A stretch of DNA of 64,000 bases from assembly GCA_030747695.1 (NCBI GenBank), contig JASLKG010000005.1, positions 212,599 to 276,598 on the forward strand, in the 5' to 3' direction. The stretch's first letter is position 1; each line of letters opens with the position of its first letter. Shown here piece by piece: positions 41,338 through 49,828 of this stretch. The stretch comes from Candidatus Poseidoniaceae archaeon. GTDB lineage: Archaea > Thermoplasmatota > Poseidoniia > Poseidoniales > Poseidoniaceae. Below the pieces are notes generated by a model. The model worked only from the letters and a program-made list of their open reading frames with translations, searched no databases and had not been told where the DNA came from. The translations under genes were made by a program, and so were the position numbers.

Positions 41338-42036
41338 TCATTTCATGGTTGTGAAGAATAAACAATGATTATCTTCAAGCCCATGTAAATCAATTTGTTC
41401 ATTAACAACCATTCCAGAATGCTCTAATTGATTTCGAACCTTTGTAAAGATGATTTTGTCACCACTTGCGTCAAACCTTTCTGAGGCAGCCTTCAATGAA
41501 AGTAGACCTTTTCCTCCTTTTTTCAAAAATTTCTTTGCAGCATCTATGAAAATTTCAGCTTGATCAGCTTGACTAACATCTTGCAGCAACCAGTCAACCT
41601 TTGTTGGCAACATCATTCTCCATGATGAGGAGTTCCGCGCATCCCCAAGAATTGGCACTAAACCAGGTCTAATTTTCTCTAAATATACAAGGTCTCTGAG
41701 ACATCTTGGTGACAAATCTATTGCTATAATTCGTCCTTCTTTTTCGTTATTATTACCACACACATGATCATGTAGGTGGGATAATGAAGTTCCATGCCCC
41801 GCTCCAAGATACAAACAAGTATCCCCAGGATTAGGGAGGAGGTCATATTGTGTATTTCTTGCACGTGACAAACCAGCTCCTAATTTGGATCTAGTTGGAT
41901 CCCAACGACGATATTCAACTCCTTTGAATCGACGTAGTTGTTCACCGTATTGGGAATACTTAGGTACAGCATTCCGAGTCCAAAGGGTGCGTCCATCAAC
42001 CACAACAGCCCAACTTATCTGGCGTAACTTGGCCAC
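41338..42036 (-). CDS. flpA: Fibrillarin-like rRNA/tRNA 2'-O-methyltransferase
   Basis: This is the catalytic subunit of archaeal C/D-box RNPs, methylating ribose 2'-OH using S-adenosylmethionine. The fibrillarin signatures are present: YRRWDPTRSKLGAGL, the SAM-binding TCLYLGAGHGTSLSHLHDHV, IIAIDLSPR, VPILGDARN, VDWLLQDVSQADQA and GKGLLSLKA with the catalytic Lys. At 232 residues it is normal for the archaeal protein. It follows the Nop5-like gene by four bases on the same strand, the conserved archaeal nop5-flpA pair, which strongly supports both assignments. Confidence 0.95.
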   Translation of the reverse strand: MAKLRQISWAVVVDGRTLWTRNAVPKYSQYGEQLRRFKGVEYRRWDPTRSKLGAGLSRARNTQYDLLPNPGDTCLYLGAGHGTSLSHLHDHVCGNNNEKEGRIIAIDLSPRCLRDLVYLEKIRPGLVPILGDARNSSSWRMMLPTKVDWLLQDVSQADQAEIFIDAAKKFLKKGGKGLLSLKAASERFDASGDKIIFTKVRNQLEHSGMVVNEQIDLHGLEDNHCLFFTTMK

Positions 42037-42040
42037 CCTT

Positions 42041-43048
42041 TCATCTCCTAGGTGGTTTTGAATTTTCTGTGCGCAATAATTCTACTTTATTTGCTACGGA
42101 TTCTATGATTTCATCTCCCCAAAGTTCACCACCAAATGCATCACATCTTGCAGCTATACTAGCCTTTGCAGCAACCATTCTCGCAATTTTACCCCTTACC
42201 CATTTAGGAGATCTAGAGATCCATGGGTGCATGAATATGTGTCCGTGTTTTGGTGACGGAGCGCCTGTTTTTAGGTGATTGAAAAAGGCTTTTTCGGCAC
42301 CCAGTATTTGCAAAGTACCTGCAGGCAATCTTGCTAGGCGCATCCTCCCATGGGCTTCTACACAAAGTCTGGCAGCAAGAATTGGACCAAGTAATTTGGA
42401 TAATGAGGGCATATGTTCAAGTGAGATTTCCCTCACCACCGTTTCCATTTTGTCTACTCGTGTTTTAATTTCTGATACGCTTGTTGACCAATCAACTATT
42501 GCCTTCCACTCTTCAGGAGTAGGGCCCACGGGAGGCATTCCAATTTCCAAATTCGTTGCCAGATCTGATAGTGATTCACTATTACTTACTGTAGTAGCCA
42601 AAGAAGAACGGTCCTTTTCAAATCTGGCTTCTGGTAGGAACAATCCAACCCATTCAACAAGTCGCCCTTCAATCGTAATCCAAGCAGCCCGCAATTCATC
42701 TGTAGCCTTTAGAATATGTTCAAGACGGCGATCCGGGTCTCCTGCTGCAGAATCAACTCCCCTTTTTGATAGAATGATTGCCGCCTTATCGAGTGACTTC
42801 ATTGCTTCAGAACTTGGAAGTGGCCAATTTGCATCGGGTAAACCAGGATCTCCATGAATAAGCGGAATGGCGTCAGGAAAGCGCTCAGATAATCGTTTAG
42901 CTTCAGGTGTAAGTGCAGAATGCGCAATTATTTCTAATCGTGAAATAACCGAATCAGTGGATTTCCACCCATCCCATTCCTCAAGATCTAGTATGTTCCC
43001 TTCCGCATCTGCTATCGCAGCCGATCTCCAATCATACCAAAGCCACAT
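42041..43048 (-). CDS. Nop5/Nop56-58-family C/D-box RNP scaffold
   Basis: About 335 residues. The Nop domain is clear in the C-terminal half: PSLSKLLGPILAARL, then RLARLPAGTLQILGAEKAFFNHLK, and PKHGHIFMHPWI followed by the basic helix GKIARMVAAKASIAARCDAFGGE, which grips the L7Ae-kink-turn RNA complex. A coiled-coil region with IKTRVDKMETVVREI precedes it. The ATG at 43048 is chosen because the frame upstream to 43177 overlaps the divergent TFS gene and is not Nop-like. The Lys/Glu-rich tail common in eukaryotes is absent. It is paired with fibrillarin in an operon. Confidence 0.9.
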   Translation of the reverse strand: MWLWYDWRSAAIADAEGNILDLEEWDGWKSTDSVISRLEIIAHSALTPEAKRLSERFPDAIPLIHGDPGLPDANWPLPSSEAMKSLDKAAIILSKRGVDSAAGDPDRRLEHILKATDELRAAWITIEGRLVEWVGLFLPEARFEKDRSSLATTVSNSESLSDLATNLEIGMPPVGPTPEEWKAIVDWSTSVSEIKTRVDKMETVVREISLEHMPSLSKLLGPILAARLCVEAHGRMRLARLPAGTLQILGAEKAFFNHLKTGAPSPKHGHIFMHPWISRSPKWVRGKIARMVAAKASIAARCDAFGGELWGDEIIESVANKVELLRTENSKPPRR

Positions 43049-43137
43049 ATTCGCTCCCAAGAGTAACTCCTTGATGAACAATCTGTTAGTACGATGTTCC
43101 AAATGATTGATATGTGTAATCGTTTCACCTGTTAGGC

Positions 43138-43491
43138 ATGTTCTGCCCAGAATGCGGCACATTGGCTTTTCCAACACCCACTGGAGAGATTAATTGTACC
43201 AACTATAAATGTGGATACCGAGGGGCTGCAAATGTTACTGTAAAAGGCGCTGACGGTAAGGATGTTGACCTATCAAAAACAACATCATCTACCAAGGCCG
43301 AAACTCGCACATATGAAGTAATAAAAGATTCAGATGAGATGAAAGGAGTCTTGACAAAAGATGCATATATTTGTCCTAAATGTGATTGTATGGAAGTTTA
43401 TTCTTATCTTGAACAAACAAGATCGTCTGATGAACCTGAAACACGTATGTTAACTTGCAAAGATTGCGGTAACGGTTGGAGAGAATATTGA
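43138..43491 (+). CDS. tfs: Transcription factor S (TFIIS/RPB9-like)
   Basis: A 117-residue, two-zinc-ribbon protein that stimulates transcript cleavage by arrested archaeal RNA polymerase. The N-terminal ribbon is CPECG...CTNYKCG and the C-terminal ribbon is CPKCDCMEVY...CKDCGNGWREY. The acidic DE pair in the TRSSDEPETR loop, needed for cleavage in TFIIS, is intact, so this is the active cleavage factor rather than an RPB9-only subunit. It diverges from the Nop5 gene and precedes the SCO-like pair by 9 bases. Confidence 0.93.
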   Translation: MFCPECGTLAFPTPTGEINCTNYKCGYRGAANVTVKGADGKDVDLSKTTSSTKAETRTYEVIKDSDEMKGVLTKDAYICPKCDCMEVYSYLEQTRSSDEPETRMLTCKDCGNGWREY

Positions 43492-43500
43492 GGGTGCAAT

Positions 43501-44073
43501 ATGCGATTGACGACTGTATGCGCAGTCTTCATGTTTATTATTGCTGGATGTCTATCTGGCAACAATATTAATTTTCATGGTGACGATTTGAAGGAACTTG
43601 AAATTTACAAGTTTACTTTGACAGATCAGTATGGTGATGAATGGTCATTAGCAGATCAAAAAGGGAAAATTGTGGTGGTTGCTTTTATTTACACTAGTTG
43701 TGATGACGTTTGCCTTGCAATTTCTTCTAATCTAAAATGGATAAAGAAACAACTAACTGAATCAGAATTAGAAAATATAAGTTTTGTATCTGTAACAATT
43801 GATTGGAAAAATGACTCACCTTCTGTACTCGAGAATTGGTCAAATGAATTGGGTTTAGATTGGCCTCATTTGACCGATTGGAATTCAGATGAATTACAGA
43901 ATAGCTATTATTCATATAATGTCGAACCTTATGATGAAGAAAAATATCAAGAATTACATTTGCAGCCAACTTATATTTTGGATACCGAGTTGAATGCAAG
44001 AGTTATGTGGAATGATTTTGATTGGCCAGTCGATTTATTTCTTGAAGATTTAAGGACCGTAATTAAATTGTAG
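43501..44073 (+). CDS. SCO1/SenC-like thioredoxin-fold lipoprotein, copy 1
   Basis: A 190-residue lipoprotein (signal ends in the lipobox IAGC) with a thioredoxin-like fold. The copper-site motif is present as SCDDVC (CxxxC), with the matching His in QELHLQPTYILD. SCO proteins deliver copper to the CuA site of cytochrome oxidase or act as thiol oxidoreductases. It is about half identical in appearance to the next gene, so the two are a tandem duplication. Here the residue after CxxxC is Leu rather than the Pro that is common in the family. Confidence 0.85.
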   Translation: MRLTTVCAVFMFIIAGCLSGNNINFHGDDLKELEIYKFTLTDQYGDEWSLADQKGKIVVVAFIYTSCDDVCLAISSNLKWIKKQLTESELENISFVSVTIDWKNDSPSVLENWSNELGLDWPHLTDWNSDELQNSYYSYNVEPYDEEKYQELHLQPTYILDTELNARVMWNDFDWPVDLFLEDLRTVIKL

Positions 44074-44085
44074 TGTGTTGATTAT

Positions 44086-44688
44086 TTGAGAATTAAAGTA
44101 TTATTGTTGATATTAATATTGGTTGCCCCAGGCTGCCTTTCTTCCAAAGAGTTGGTTGAATATAATGGCAGGGATTTAGATGGTTCACCCGTACTTATGT
44201 TTACTTTGGAAGAATCCAATGGAGAGATTTGGAATTTGACAGATCAAATTGGTAATACAGTAGTTCTATCTTTTATGTTTACACGTTGCGATACTACATG
44301 TCCAGTAACTAGTGAGAATATTAAGTGGGTAAAAAATCAACTTACTTCTGAAGAATTAGCAGTCATATCTTTTGTTTCAGTGACTGTTGATTGGAAGTAT
44401 GACACAGCAGAAAAGTTACAAAATTGGACAGAGGAAAGAGGATATGATTGGCCACACCTGACAGGTTCAGAAAGTGCATTAGAGGAAGTACACTATGCAT
44501 ATGGCGTGGCTCCTATGGAAGTAGAAGATGATAGCAATGATGAATATGATGTAGTTCACACAACTCCAACTTACATTATCGACAAAGATTCTAATGGGAG
44601 AGTAGTATGGTCTGATTTTGATTTCCCAGTCGATTTATTTCTTGAGGATCTTAGAAAAGTAATAGAAAAATGCCCAACAGATTGTTGA
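44086..44688 (+). CDS. SCO1/SenC-like thioredoxin-fold lipoprotein, copy 2
   Basis: A 200-residue paralogue of the preceding protein, with lipobox APGC, the copper motif RCDTTCP in standard CxxxCP form, and His in DVVHTTPTYIID. Both proteins end in PVDLFLEDLRKVI-type sequence. The TTG start lies 12 bases after the first gene's stop. The standard motif here and the altered one in copy 1 suggest some division of work, for example copper delivery versus thiol reduction, in assembling a haem-copper oxidase. A C-terminal Cys pair in KCPTDC is unique to this copy. Confidence 0.86.
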   Translation: MRIKVLLLILILVAPGCLSSKELVEYNGRDLDGSPVLMFTLEESNGEIWNLTDQIGNTVVLSFMFTRCDTTCPVTSENIKWVKNQLTSEELAVISFVSVTVDWKYDTAEKLQNWTEERGYDWPHLTGSESALEEVHYAYGVAPMEVEDDSNDEYDVVHTTPTYIIDKDSNGRVVWSDFDFPVDLFLEDLRKVIEKCPTDC

Positions 44689-45492
44689 TCACTTTTGGCA
44701 AGATGAGCACCAAAATGTGGACCTACCTCCTTGGATTAGACGCTCTACAATACCTCCACAGCCACACATATTACCTTCTTTGTCGTAAACTTTGAATTGA
44801 TGAGGGAAATAACCTAGAGTACCATCGACATTTGCAAAATCTTTCAAAGTTGAACCTCCGGCTTTTATTGCTTCAGTTAGAATTATTCTTATTTCTCTAA
44901 CCAATGTCCTACATTCATCAATTGAAATATTGCAAGAAAGCCTTTGGGGAGAAATTTTACTTTTGTATAAAGCTTCACAAGCATAAATATTCCCAACTCC
45001 AACAACTACTTTTTGATCGAGCAAAGCGATCTTTATTGCACTTTTTCGATTTTTTAATTTAGAAAATAAATCTTCACAATCCCATAATTCCAAGGGCTCA
45101 GGCCCCAGGTGATCTAGTAATTTGTGTGAAATTCCATCAAAAATATCTAACACTCCAAAACGCCTTGGATCATTGTAAACTGAAATACTACCATCATCCA
45201 ATAATAGAACTACATGATCGTGTTTCCCTTCACATTCACTAGCATCTAGTGTCCATTTACCACTCATTCCTAAATGAGATAGTAACACATTTCCATCATC
45301 CAAGTCGATTAAGAGATATTTTGCCCTTCTTCTAATGTCAACAATTACCCTTCCTACTAATTGCTCTTCAAAATTTTCAGGGAATGGGAATCTCAAAGAA
45401 TTCCTTCTCAAATCTACACCATCAATACGTCGGCCTTTCCATGAGCGAGAGAGACCGGTACGAACTGTCTCGACTTCTGGCAACTCCGGCAT
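44689..45492 (-). CDS. mutM: Formamidopyrimidine-DNA glycosylase (Fpg/MutM)
   Basis: A base-excision repair enzyme that removes 8-oxoguanine and formamidopyrimidines and nicks the strand. The N terminus MPELPEVET supplies the catalytic Pro and Glu; LLSHLGMSGKW, the H2TH region with VVGVGNIYACEALY, and the zinc-finger end are all present. The C-terminal finger reads NMCGCGGIVERL then FWCSSCQK, so the first Cys pair is CxC rather than the usual CxxC. At 267 residues the length is standard. The enzyme is mainly bacterial, so in an archaeon it probably reflects old gene transfer. Confidence 0.93.
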   Translation of the reverse strand: MPELPEVETVRTGLSRSWKGRRIDGVDLRRNSLRFPFPENFEEQLVGRVIVDIRRRAKYLLIDLDDGNVLLSHLGMSGKWTLDASECEGKHDHVVLLLDDGSISVYNDPRRFGVLDIFDGISHKLLDHLGPEPLELWDCEDLFSKLKNRKSAIKIALLDQKVVVGVGNIYACEALYKSKISPQRLSCNISIDECRTLVREIRIILTEAIKAGGSTLKDFANVDGTLGYFPHQFKVYDKEGNMCGCGGIVERLIQGGRSTFWCSSCQK

Positions 45493-45534
45493 AGACCACC
45501 CTTGGGGGCATAATCAATAGTGGTGTTGCTTATC

Positions 45535-46152
45535 TCAAGATATAGCAAACAATCGAATTGGCACCCAGATTGCTAAACAAATCATCAGTATTCCTGTAAT
45601 CAAATTTAGAACGCGTTGATTTTGTTTAATGTAAGATAGTATGACTCCATTTGAAAGTGAAAGTGCTACAATTACGTACCATAAGGTGTCTATCGACATA
45701 CCTAATATTGCAATCACCCATTTTGTATCTGAATTCATAGAAGGATCTAGAACACTAGCCAAAACAGCTAGCATGAATACTGCTATTTTTGGATTTAAGA
45801 AAGCAATCATAAATCCTTCAATGAATCCTTCGCGACTAGAATCTTCAACTTCGTCTTCGCTTATTTTGGAACGAATCATTCCAATTCCAAGGTATAGCAA
45901 GAACCCACCACCAAGAATTTGCATTACAACATAAACATCAGGATAATTGTTCATTAGAGCAACTAATCCAAAGACAACAGCAACAGCATAGAAACCAAAC
46001 CCAATACCGTGTCCAATAGCACATGAGAAACCACGTTTTCTACCTCCAAGCATTGTATTCCGTAATACAACTGCTAAGGAGGGCCCAGGAGAAGTGGCCC
46101 CTAGAATGAACATTATTGCAGCGGCTGAAATTGCAGTCCACTCTACCGCCAT
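45535..46152 (-). CDS. LysE/RhtB-family amino acid exporter
   Basis: A membrane transporter of about 205 residues with six predicted helices. The family hallmark is in the first helix and loop: FILGATSPGPSLAVVLRNTMLGGRKRG, followed by ISCAIGHGIGFGFYA-type sequence and a LNPKIAVFMLAVLASV segment. LysE/RhtB members export amino acids such as lysine, homoserine or threonine. ATG at 46152 is preferred; an ATG at 46176 would start inside a perfect inverted repeat that sits just upstream of the chosen start. Substrate unknown. Confidence 0.85.
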   Translation of the reverse strand: MAVEWTAISAAAIMFILGATSPGPSLAVVLRNTMLGGRKRGFSCAIGHGIGFGFYAVAVVFGLVALMNNYPDVYVVMQILGGGFLLYLGIGMIRSKISEDEVEDSSREGFIEGFMIAFLNPKIAVFMLAVLASVLDPSMNSDTKWVIAILGMSIDTLWYVIVALSLSNGVILSYIKQNQRVLNLITGILMICLAIWVPIRLFAIS

Positions 46153-46175
46153 GTTCATTGGTAATGGAATGAACA
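46152..46175 (-). promoter_or_regulatory. Operator-like dyad at the exporter start
   Basis: TGTTCATT, an eight-base spacer and AATGAACA form a perfect inverted repeat that ends at the ATG of the LysE-type exporter. Eight-base half-sites separated by eight bases suit a dimeric regulator, and amino-acid exporters are often controlled this way. A frame-compatible ATG at 46176 means it could also be coding. Confidence 0.4.
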
Positions 46176-46186
46176 TTTGTTTTTAT

Positions 46187-46369
46187 TCATGTAACATATT
46201 TGTATTGTACCGAATTTAGGTGTTTAGATGTTTCAGCACTTGCCCGATCCAAGTGATCATGAATCATTATTCTGTCCATTACGGTTAGTGTGGCGTTAAC
46301 TAAACATTCTGCAGCAGACGGTCGATACTCTTTCCTCTCTCCGGCCATGTATGCAAGAAAGATGTCCAA
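46187..46369 (-). CDS. Possible small protein, unknown function
   Basis: An open frame of 60 codons from a TTG, or 53 from an internal ATG (MAGERKEYRPSAAEC). The sequence has a plausible amphipathic helix (SAAECLVNATLTVMDRIMI) and no low-complexity bias. It fills most of an otherwise empty 300-base gap between the exporter and the IcmF gene on the same strand. No family is recognised and no strong ribosome-binding site is seen, so it may be chance. Confidence 0.35.
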   Translation of the reverse strand: MDIFLAYMAGERKEYRPSAAECLVNATLTVMDRIMIHDHLDRASAETSKHLNSVQYKYVT

Positions 46370-46438
46370 GATTATTTACCTTTCTACTGCAAGTTTATCA
46401 AAAATAACGTAACATTTAGTACGAATTACGCACTAAAG

Positions 46439-46455
46439 TTACCGTAATCCGGTAA
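46439..46455 (-). terminator. Inverted repeat just downstream of the IcmF gene
   Basis: TTACCG and CGGTAA flank a five-base loop eight bases beyond the IcmF stop, in a run of GTAAC/GTTAC-like words. It could be a 3'-end structure of the IcmF transcript. Confidence 0.3.
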
Positions 46456-46462
46456 TACAAAC

Positions 46463-49400
46463 TTACATGTTACGGCGGTATTGTCCACCTACTGCAAATA
46501 ACGACTCGGTAATTTGACCTAATGAAGCTACTTTAGTTGTCTCCATTAATTCTTCAAATACGTTACCACCTTCTCTAGCAACCTGTTGTAAACGATTGAG
46601 AGCTTCTATATCTTTAGGAATTGATTGGGTTCTCTCAAGGCATGCTTGCTTTTCGTCTGGAGTTGCACGGGCTAATTCCATATCGAAATCATCTGCTGCA
46701 TTTGCATCGAAATCCTTAGCATTTGGATTTAGGAATGTATTGACGCCAATAATTGGTAATGTCCCATCATGTTTGAGATGTTCATAGTACATGCTTTCAT
46801 CTTGGATCTTACCGCGTTGATACATCGTCTCCATTGCACCAAGAACTCCACCTCTACGCGATAGTGCTTCGAACTCTTGTAGAACCGCTTCTTCAACCAA
46901 ATCAGTTAATTCTTCGACTATGAATGAACCTTGCATTGGATTCTCAGTTTTTGTCCATCCACTTTCTTTATTGACAATCAATTGAATTGCTAAAGCTCTG
47001 CGCACTGATTCTTCAGTAGGTGTTGTAATCGCTTCATCATATGCATTTGTATGCAAGGAATTAGCATTGTCTTGAATCGCCAAGAGTGCTTGTAGAGTTG
47101 TGCGGATATCATTGAAGTCTATTTCTTGTGCGTGAAGACTTCTACCACTTGTTTGAATGTGATACTTAAGTTTCTGACTTCGTTCATCAGCACCGTACAA
47201 ATCACGCATTGCGACAGCCCATATTCGGCGAGCAACTCTTCCTATTACCGTATATTCTGGATCTAAACCATTAGAAAAGAAAAAGGAAAGATTTGGAGCA
47301 AATTGAGCAACATCCATTCCTCTGCTTCTGTAGTACTCAACATAGGTGAATCCATTTGCTAGAGTCAAAGCCAATTGTGTAATCGGGTTTGCACCAGCTT
47401 CCGCAATGTGATATCCGGAAATCGAAACCGAGTAATGATTTCTGACTCCATTATCGATGTAGTATTGTTGTACGTCACCCATCATTTTGAGTGCGAATGG
47501 TGTAGAGAAAATACAAGTATTCTGTGCTTGGTCTTCTTTGAGGATGTCAGCCTGCACAGTACCTCTAACTGTCTGCAAAGTCTTTGCTTTGATTTGTGCA
47601 TAGGTTTCAGCATCAACCATTTCATCACCACGCTTTCCAACAGTAGCAAGACCAAACCCATTGTGACCGTCAGGTAAATCGCCACGATAGCCACTAGAAT
47701 CAATGGAGAGTTGCAAATACTTCTCGATTTGTTGATCAATAGCAGTGTTAAGATAAAATGCTAGAATAATTGGTGCCGGACCATTGATTGTCATCGAAAC
47801 AGAGGTGTTAGTATCACACAAATCAAAACCAGAGTATAGACGTTTAGCATCATCAATACTTGCAATAGACACTCCAGAGTTTCCAACTTTGCCCCATATA
47901 TCAGGACGACGATCTGGGTCACGGCCATATAGAGTCACACTATCGAAAGCTGTTGATAAACGCACATAATCTTGACCTTGTGAGAGGAGATGAAATCTTC
48001 GATTAGTTCTCTCTCCTTCTCCTTCACCTGCAAACATTCTGGCACTTAATTCATCAGTTCGCTTAAATGGAAAAACACCAGCAGTGAATGGGAAATACCC
48101 AGGGGCATTTTCTCTACAAACCCAATTATACATGTCGCCATCATCACTGAATTTGGGTAAAGCAACACGTGGGATCATTTGATGTGAGAGTGATTCAGTT
48201 ACTGTTGATACTGTGAATGGTTTTTTGCGGACATAGTAGGTATATTCACCGCTGGAGTATGATTTAACCAACTCTCTAAAATCAATCACAACTCGTTTTG
48301 CATCTGCAACTTCTTCACGTATTTGTACAAGGTGCTCCTCAATTTCGTCTTTGATAACAGGTAATTCTACACTAGCAGATTCTAGATGTTGTATTGTACG
48401 AAGTTTTTCAGAAACTGAATTGTTATGAATATGATATTCACGAATAGATGAAGCAATTTCTGACAAATAGTGAACTCTTTCTGGAGGTATTACTCCTTTA
48501 CGTTCTCCAATAATTCCTATTGGTTTGCTTGCATTAAATCCAATCATTGACGCAAGTTTCTGCCACAGTACATCAACTCCTGAATCCGCGAATTGACTAG
48601 CGATAGTTGCCACAACGGGAAGTTCAGAATCTTCAGAATCGAACATATTTCTGTTGCGTCTAACTTGTTTGCGTATGGCACGTAACGCATCTTCACTTCC
48701 CCTCTTCTCATACTTGTTGAGTACAACAATATCAGCAACATCAAGCATTTCGATTTTTTCTAGTTGAGTGTGAGCCCCAAATTCAGCAGTCATCACATAC
48801 ATCGAGTGATCAGACACAGTAGTGATTGCATCACTGCCTTGGCCGATTCCACTTGTTTCACAGAATATCAAATCGAAACCAACTGCTTTTGCAGCATCAA
48901 TAGCTCTGTCGAGATTTGCACTAATCTCTGAACCGCTTCCTCGACTTGCAAGAGATCTCATGTAGAGGTTGTTGTTAGAGAGTGAGTTCATCCTAATGCG
49001 ATCCCCAAGTAAGGCCCCACCCGTACGTTTACGAGTTGGGTCGACACAAAGTAAACACACTTTTTTGTCAGGATTATCTCTAAGGATACGTAACATTAAT
49101 TCATCCAAAAGGCTACTTTTACCAGCGCCACCAGTACCTGTAAATCCTATTACAGGGACATCTGAGTTGCTGGAGCGAACTCTATCTAAAGTGGCAGCAA
49201 AATCACTATCACTAGCTGATTCCGAAAGTGTTAGCAATAGGCCAACTTTTGACATATCACTTGTATCAATAGGACTGTCAAGACTAGCTAACCTTTCTTT
49301 AGAAATCAAATCAACTTCACTAGCAGTTTCCATCAAATCATGAATCATTCCCATTAGTCCCATCTTTCTCCCATCATCAGGAGAATAGATTCTTGAGATC

Positions 49401-49756
49401 CCACTATCATGTAAATCACGGATTTCGGGGGGAGTAATAGTCCCCCCTCCTCCTCCAAATATACGAACATGTTCACAACCAGCTTCGTCAAGTAATTGTC
49501 TGATGTAAGTGAAATATTCCATATGCCCGCCTTGATAACTAGTTAGGGCAATAGCATGAGCGTCTTCTTGTATAGCACAGTCGACAACATCCTTTGCTGA
49601 GCGATCATGTCCAAGGTGAATTACTTCAGCACCACTTGTTTGTATGAGGCGGCGCATGACATTTATTGCAGCATCATGGCCATCAAAAAGGCTGGCTGCA
49701 GTAATAACTCGGACCGGACCAGTCGTAGTTTCAAACACCGGCGCCTCCTCGGACAT
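46463..49756 (-). CDS. icmF: IcmF: fused isobutyryl-CoA mutase with its G-protein chaperone
   Basis: A B12-dependent acyl-CoA mutase of about 1,097 residues in IcmF order. First comes the cobalamin-binding domain (about 15-140) with the lower ligand His27 in FDGHDAAINVM. Next is a MeaB-type GTPase with P-loop GFTGTGGAGKSS at 204-215. The TIM-barrel mutase follows, with ENAPGYFPFTAGVFPFKR and FAGEGEGERTNRRFH, typical of IcmF rather than methylmalonyl-CoA mutase, whose chaperone is a separate protein. It interconverts isobutyryl- and n-butyryl-CoA and may accept isovaleryl-CoA. The ATG at 49756 (MSEEAPVFE) is chosen; the frame is open to an ATG at 49825, which would leave three bases to the divergent gene. 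It links branched-chain and straight-chain acyl-CoA pools. Confidence 0.9.
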   Translation of the reverse strand: MSEEAPVFETTTGPVRVITAASLFDGHDAAINVMRRLIQTSGAEVIHLGHDRSAKDVVDCAIQEDAHAIALTSYQGGHMEYFTYIRQLLDEAGCEHVRIFGGGGGTITPPEIRDLHDSGISRIYSPDDGRKMGLMGMIHDLMETASEVDLISKERLASLDSPIDTSDMSKVGLLLTLSESASDSDFAATLDRVRSSNSDVPVIGFTGTGGAGKSSLLDELMLRILRDNPDKKVCLLCVDPTRKRTGGALLGDRIRMNSLSNNNLYMRSLASRGSGSEISANLDRAIDAAKAVGFDLIFCETSGIGQGSDAITTVSDHSMYVMTAEFGAHTQLEKIEMLDVADIVVLNKYEKRGSEDALRAIRKQVRRNRNMFDSEDSELPVVATIASQFADSGVDVLWQKLASMIGFNASKPIGIIGERKGVIPPERVHYLSEIASSIREYHIHNNSVSEKLRTIQHLESASVELPVIKDEIEEHLVQIREEVADAKRVVIDFRELVKSYSSGEYTYYVRKKPFTVSTVTESLSHQMIPRVALPKFSDDGDMYNWVCRENAPGYFPFTAGVFPFKRTDELSARMFAGEGEGERTNRRFHLLSQGQDYVRLSTAFDSVTLYGRDPDRRPDIWGKVGNSGVSIASIDDAKRLYSGFDLCDTNTSVSMTINGPAPIILAFYLNTAIDQQIEKYLQLSIDSSGYRGDLPDGHNGFGLATVGKRGDEMVDAETYAQIKAKTLQTVRGTVQADILKEDQAQNTCIFSTPFALKMMGDVQQYYIDNGVRNHYSVSISGYHIAEAGANPITQLALTLANGFTYVEYYRSRGMDVAQFAPNLSFFFSNGLDPEYTVIGRVARRIWAVAMRDLYGADERSQKLKYHIQTSGRSLHAQEIDFNDIRTTLQALLAIQDNANSLHTNAYDEAITTPTEESVRRALAIQLIVNKESGWTKTENPMQGSFIVEELTDLVEEAVLQEFEALSRRGGVLGAMETMYQRGKIQDESMYYEHLKHDGTLPIIGVNTFLNPNAKDFDANAADDFDMELARATPDEKQACLERTQSIPKDIEALNRLQQVAREGGNVFEELMETTKVASLGQITESLFAVGGQYRRNM

Positions 49757-49828
49757 GCTCCTACGGAGCATCACTTTGTTCATCATCATACCGTTGAAAT
49801 GAAAGGCTGTGAATACAGTGGCCATTGT

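Noticed and set aside
42279-42857. Plus-strand 192-codon frame opposite Nop5
   Set aside because: The Nop domain on the minus strand is unambiguous; the antisense frame is Ser-rich with no family features.
46463-49756. Assignment as methylmalonyl-CoA mutase
   Set aside because: The domain order B12-GTPase-mutase and motifs DGHDAAIN and GVFPFKR are those of IcmF.
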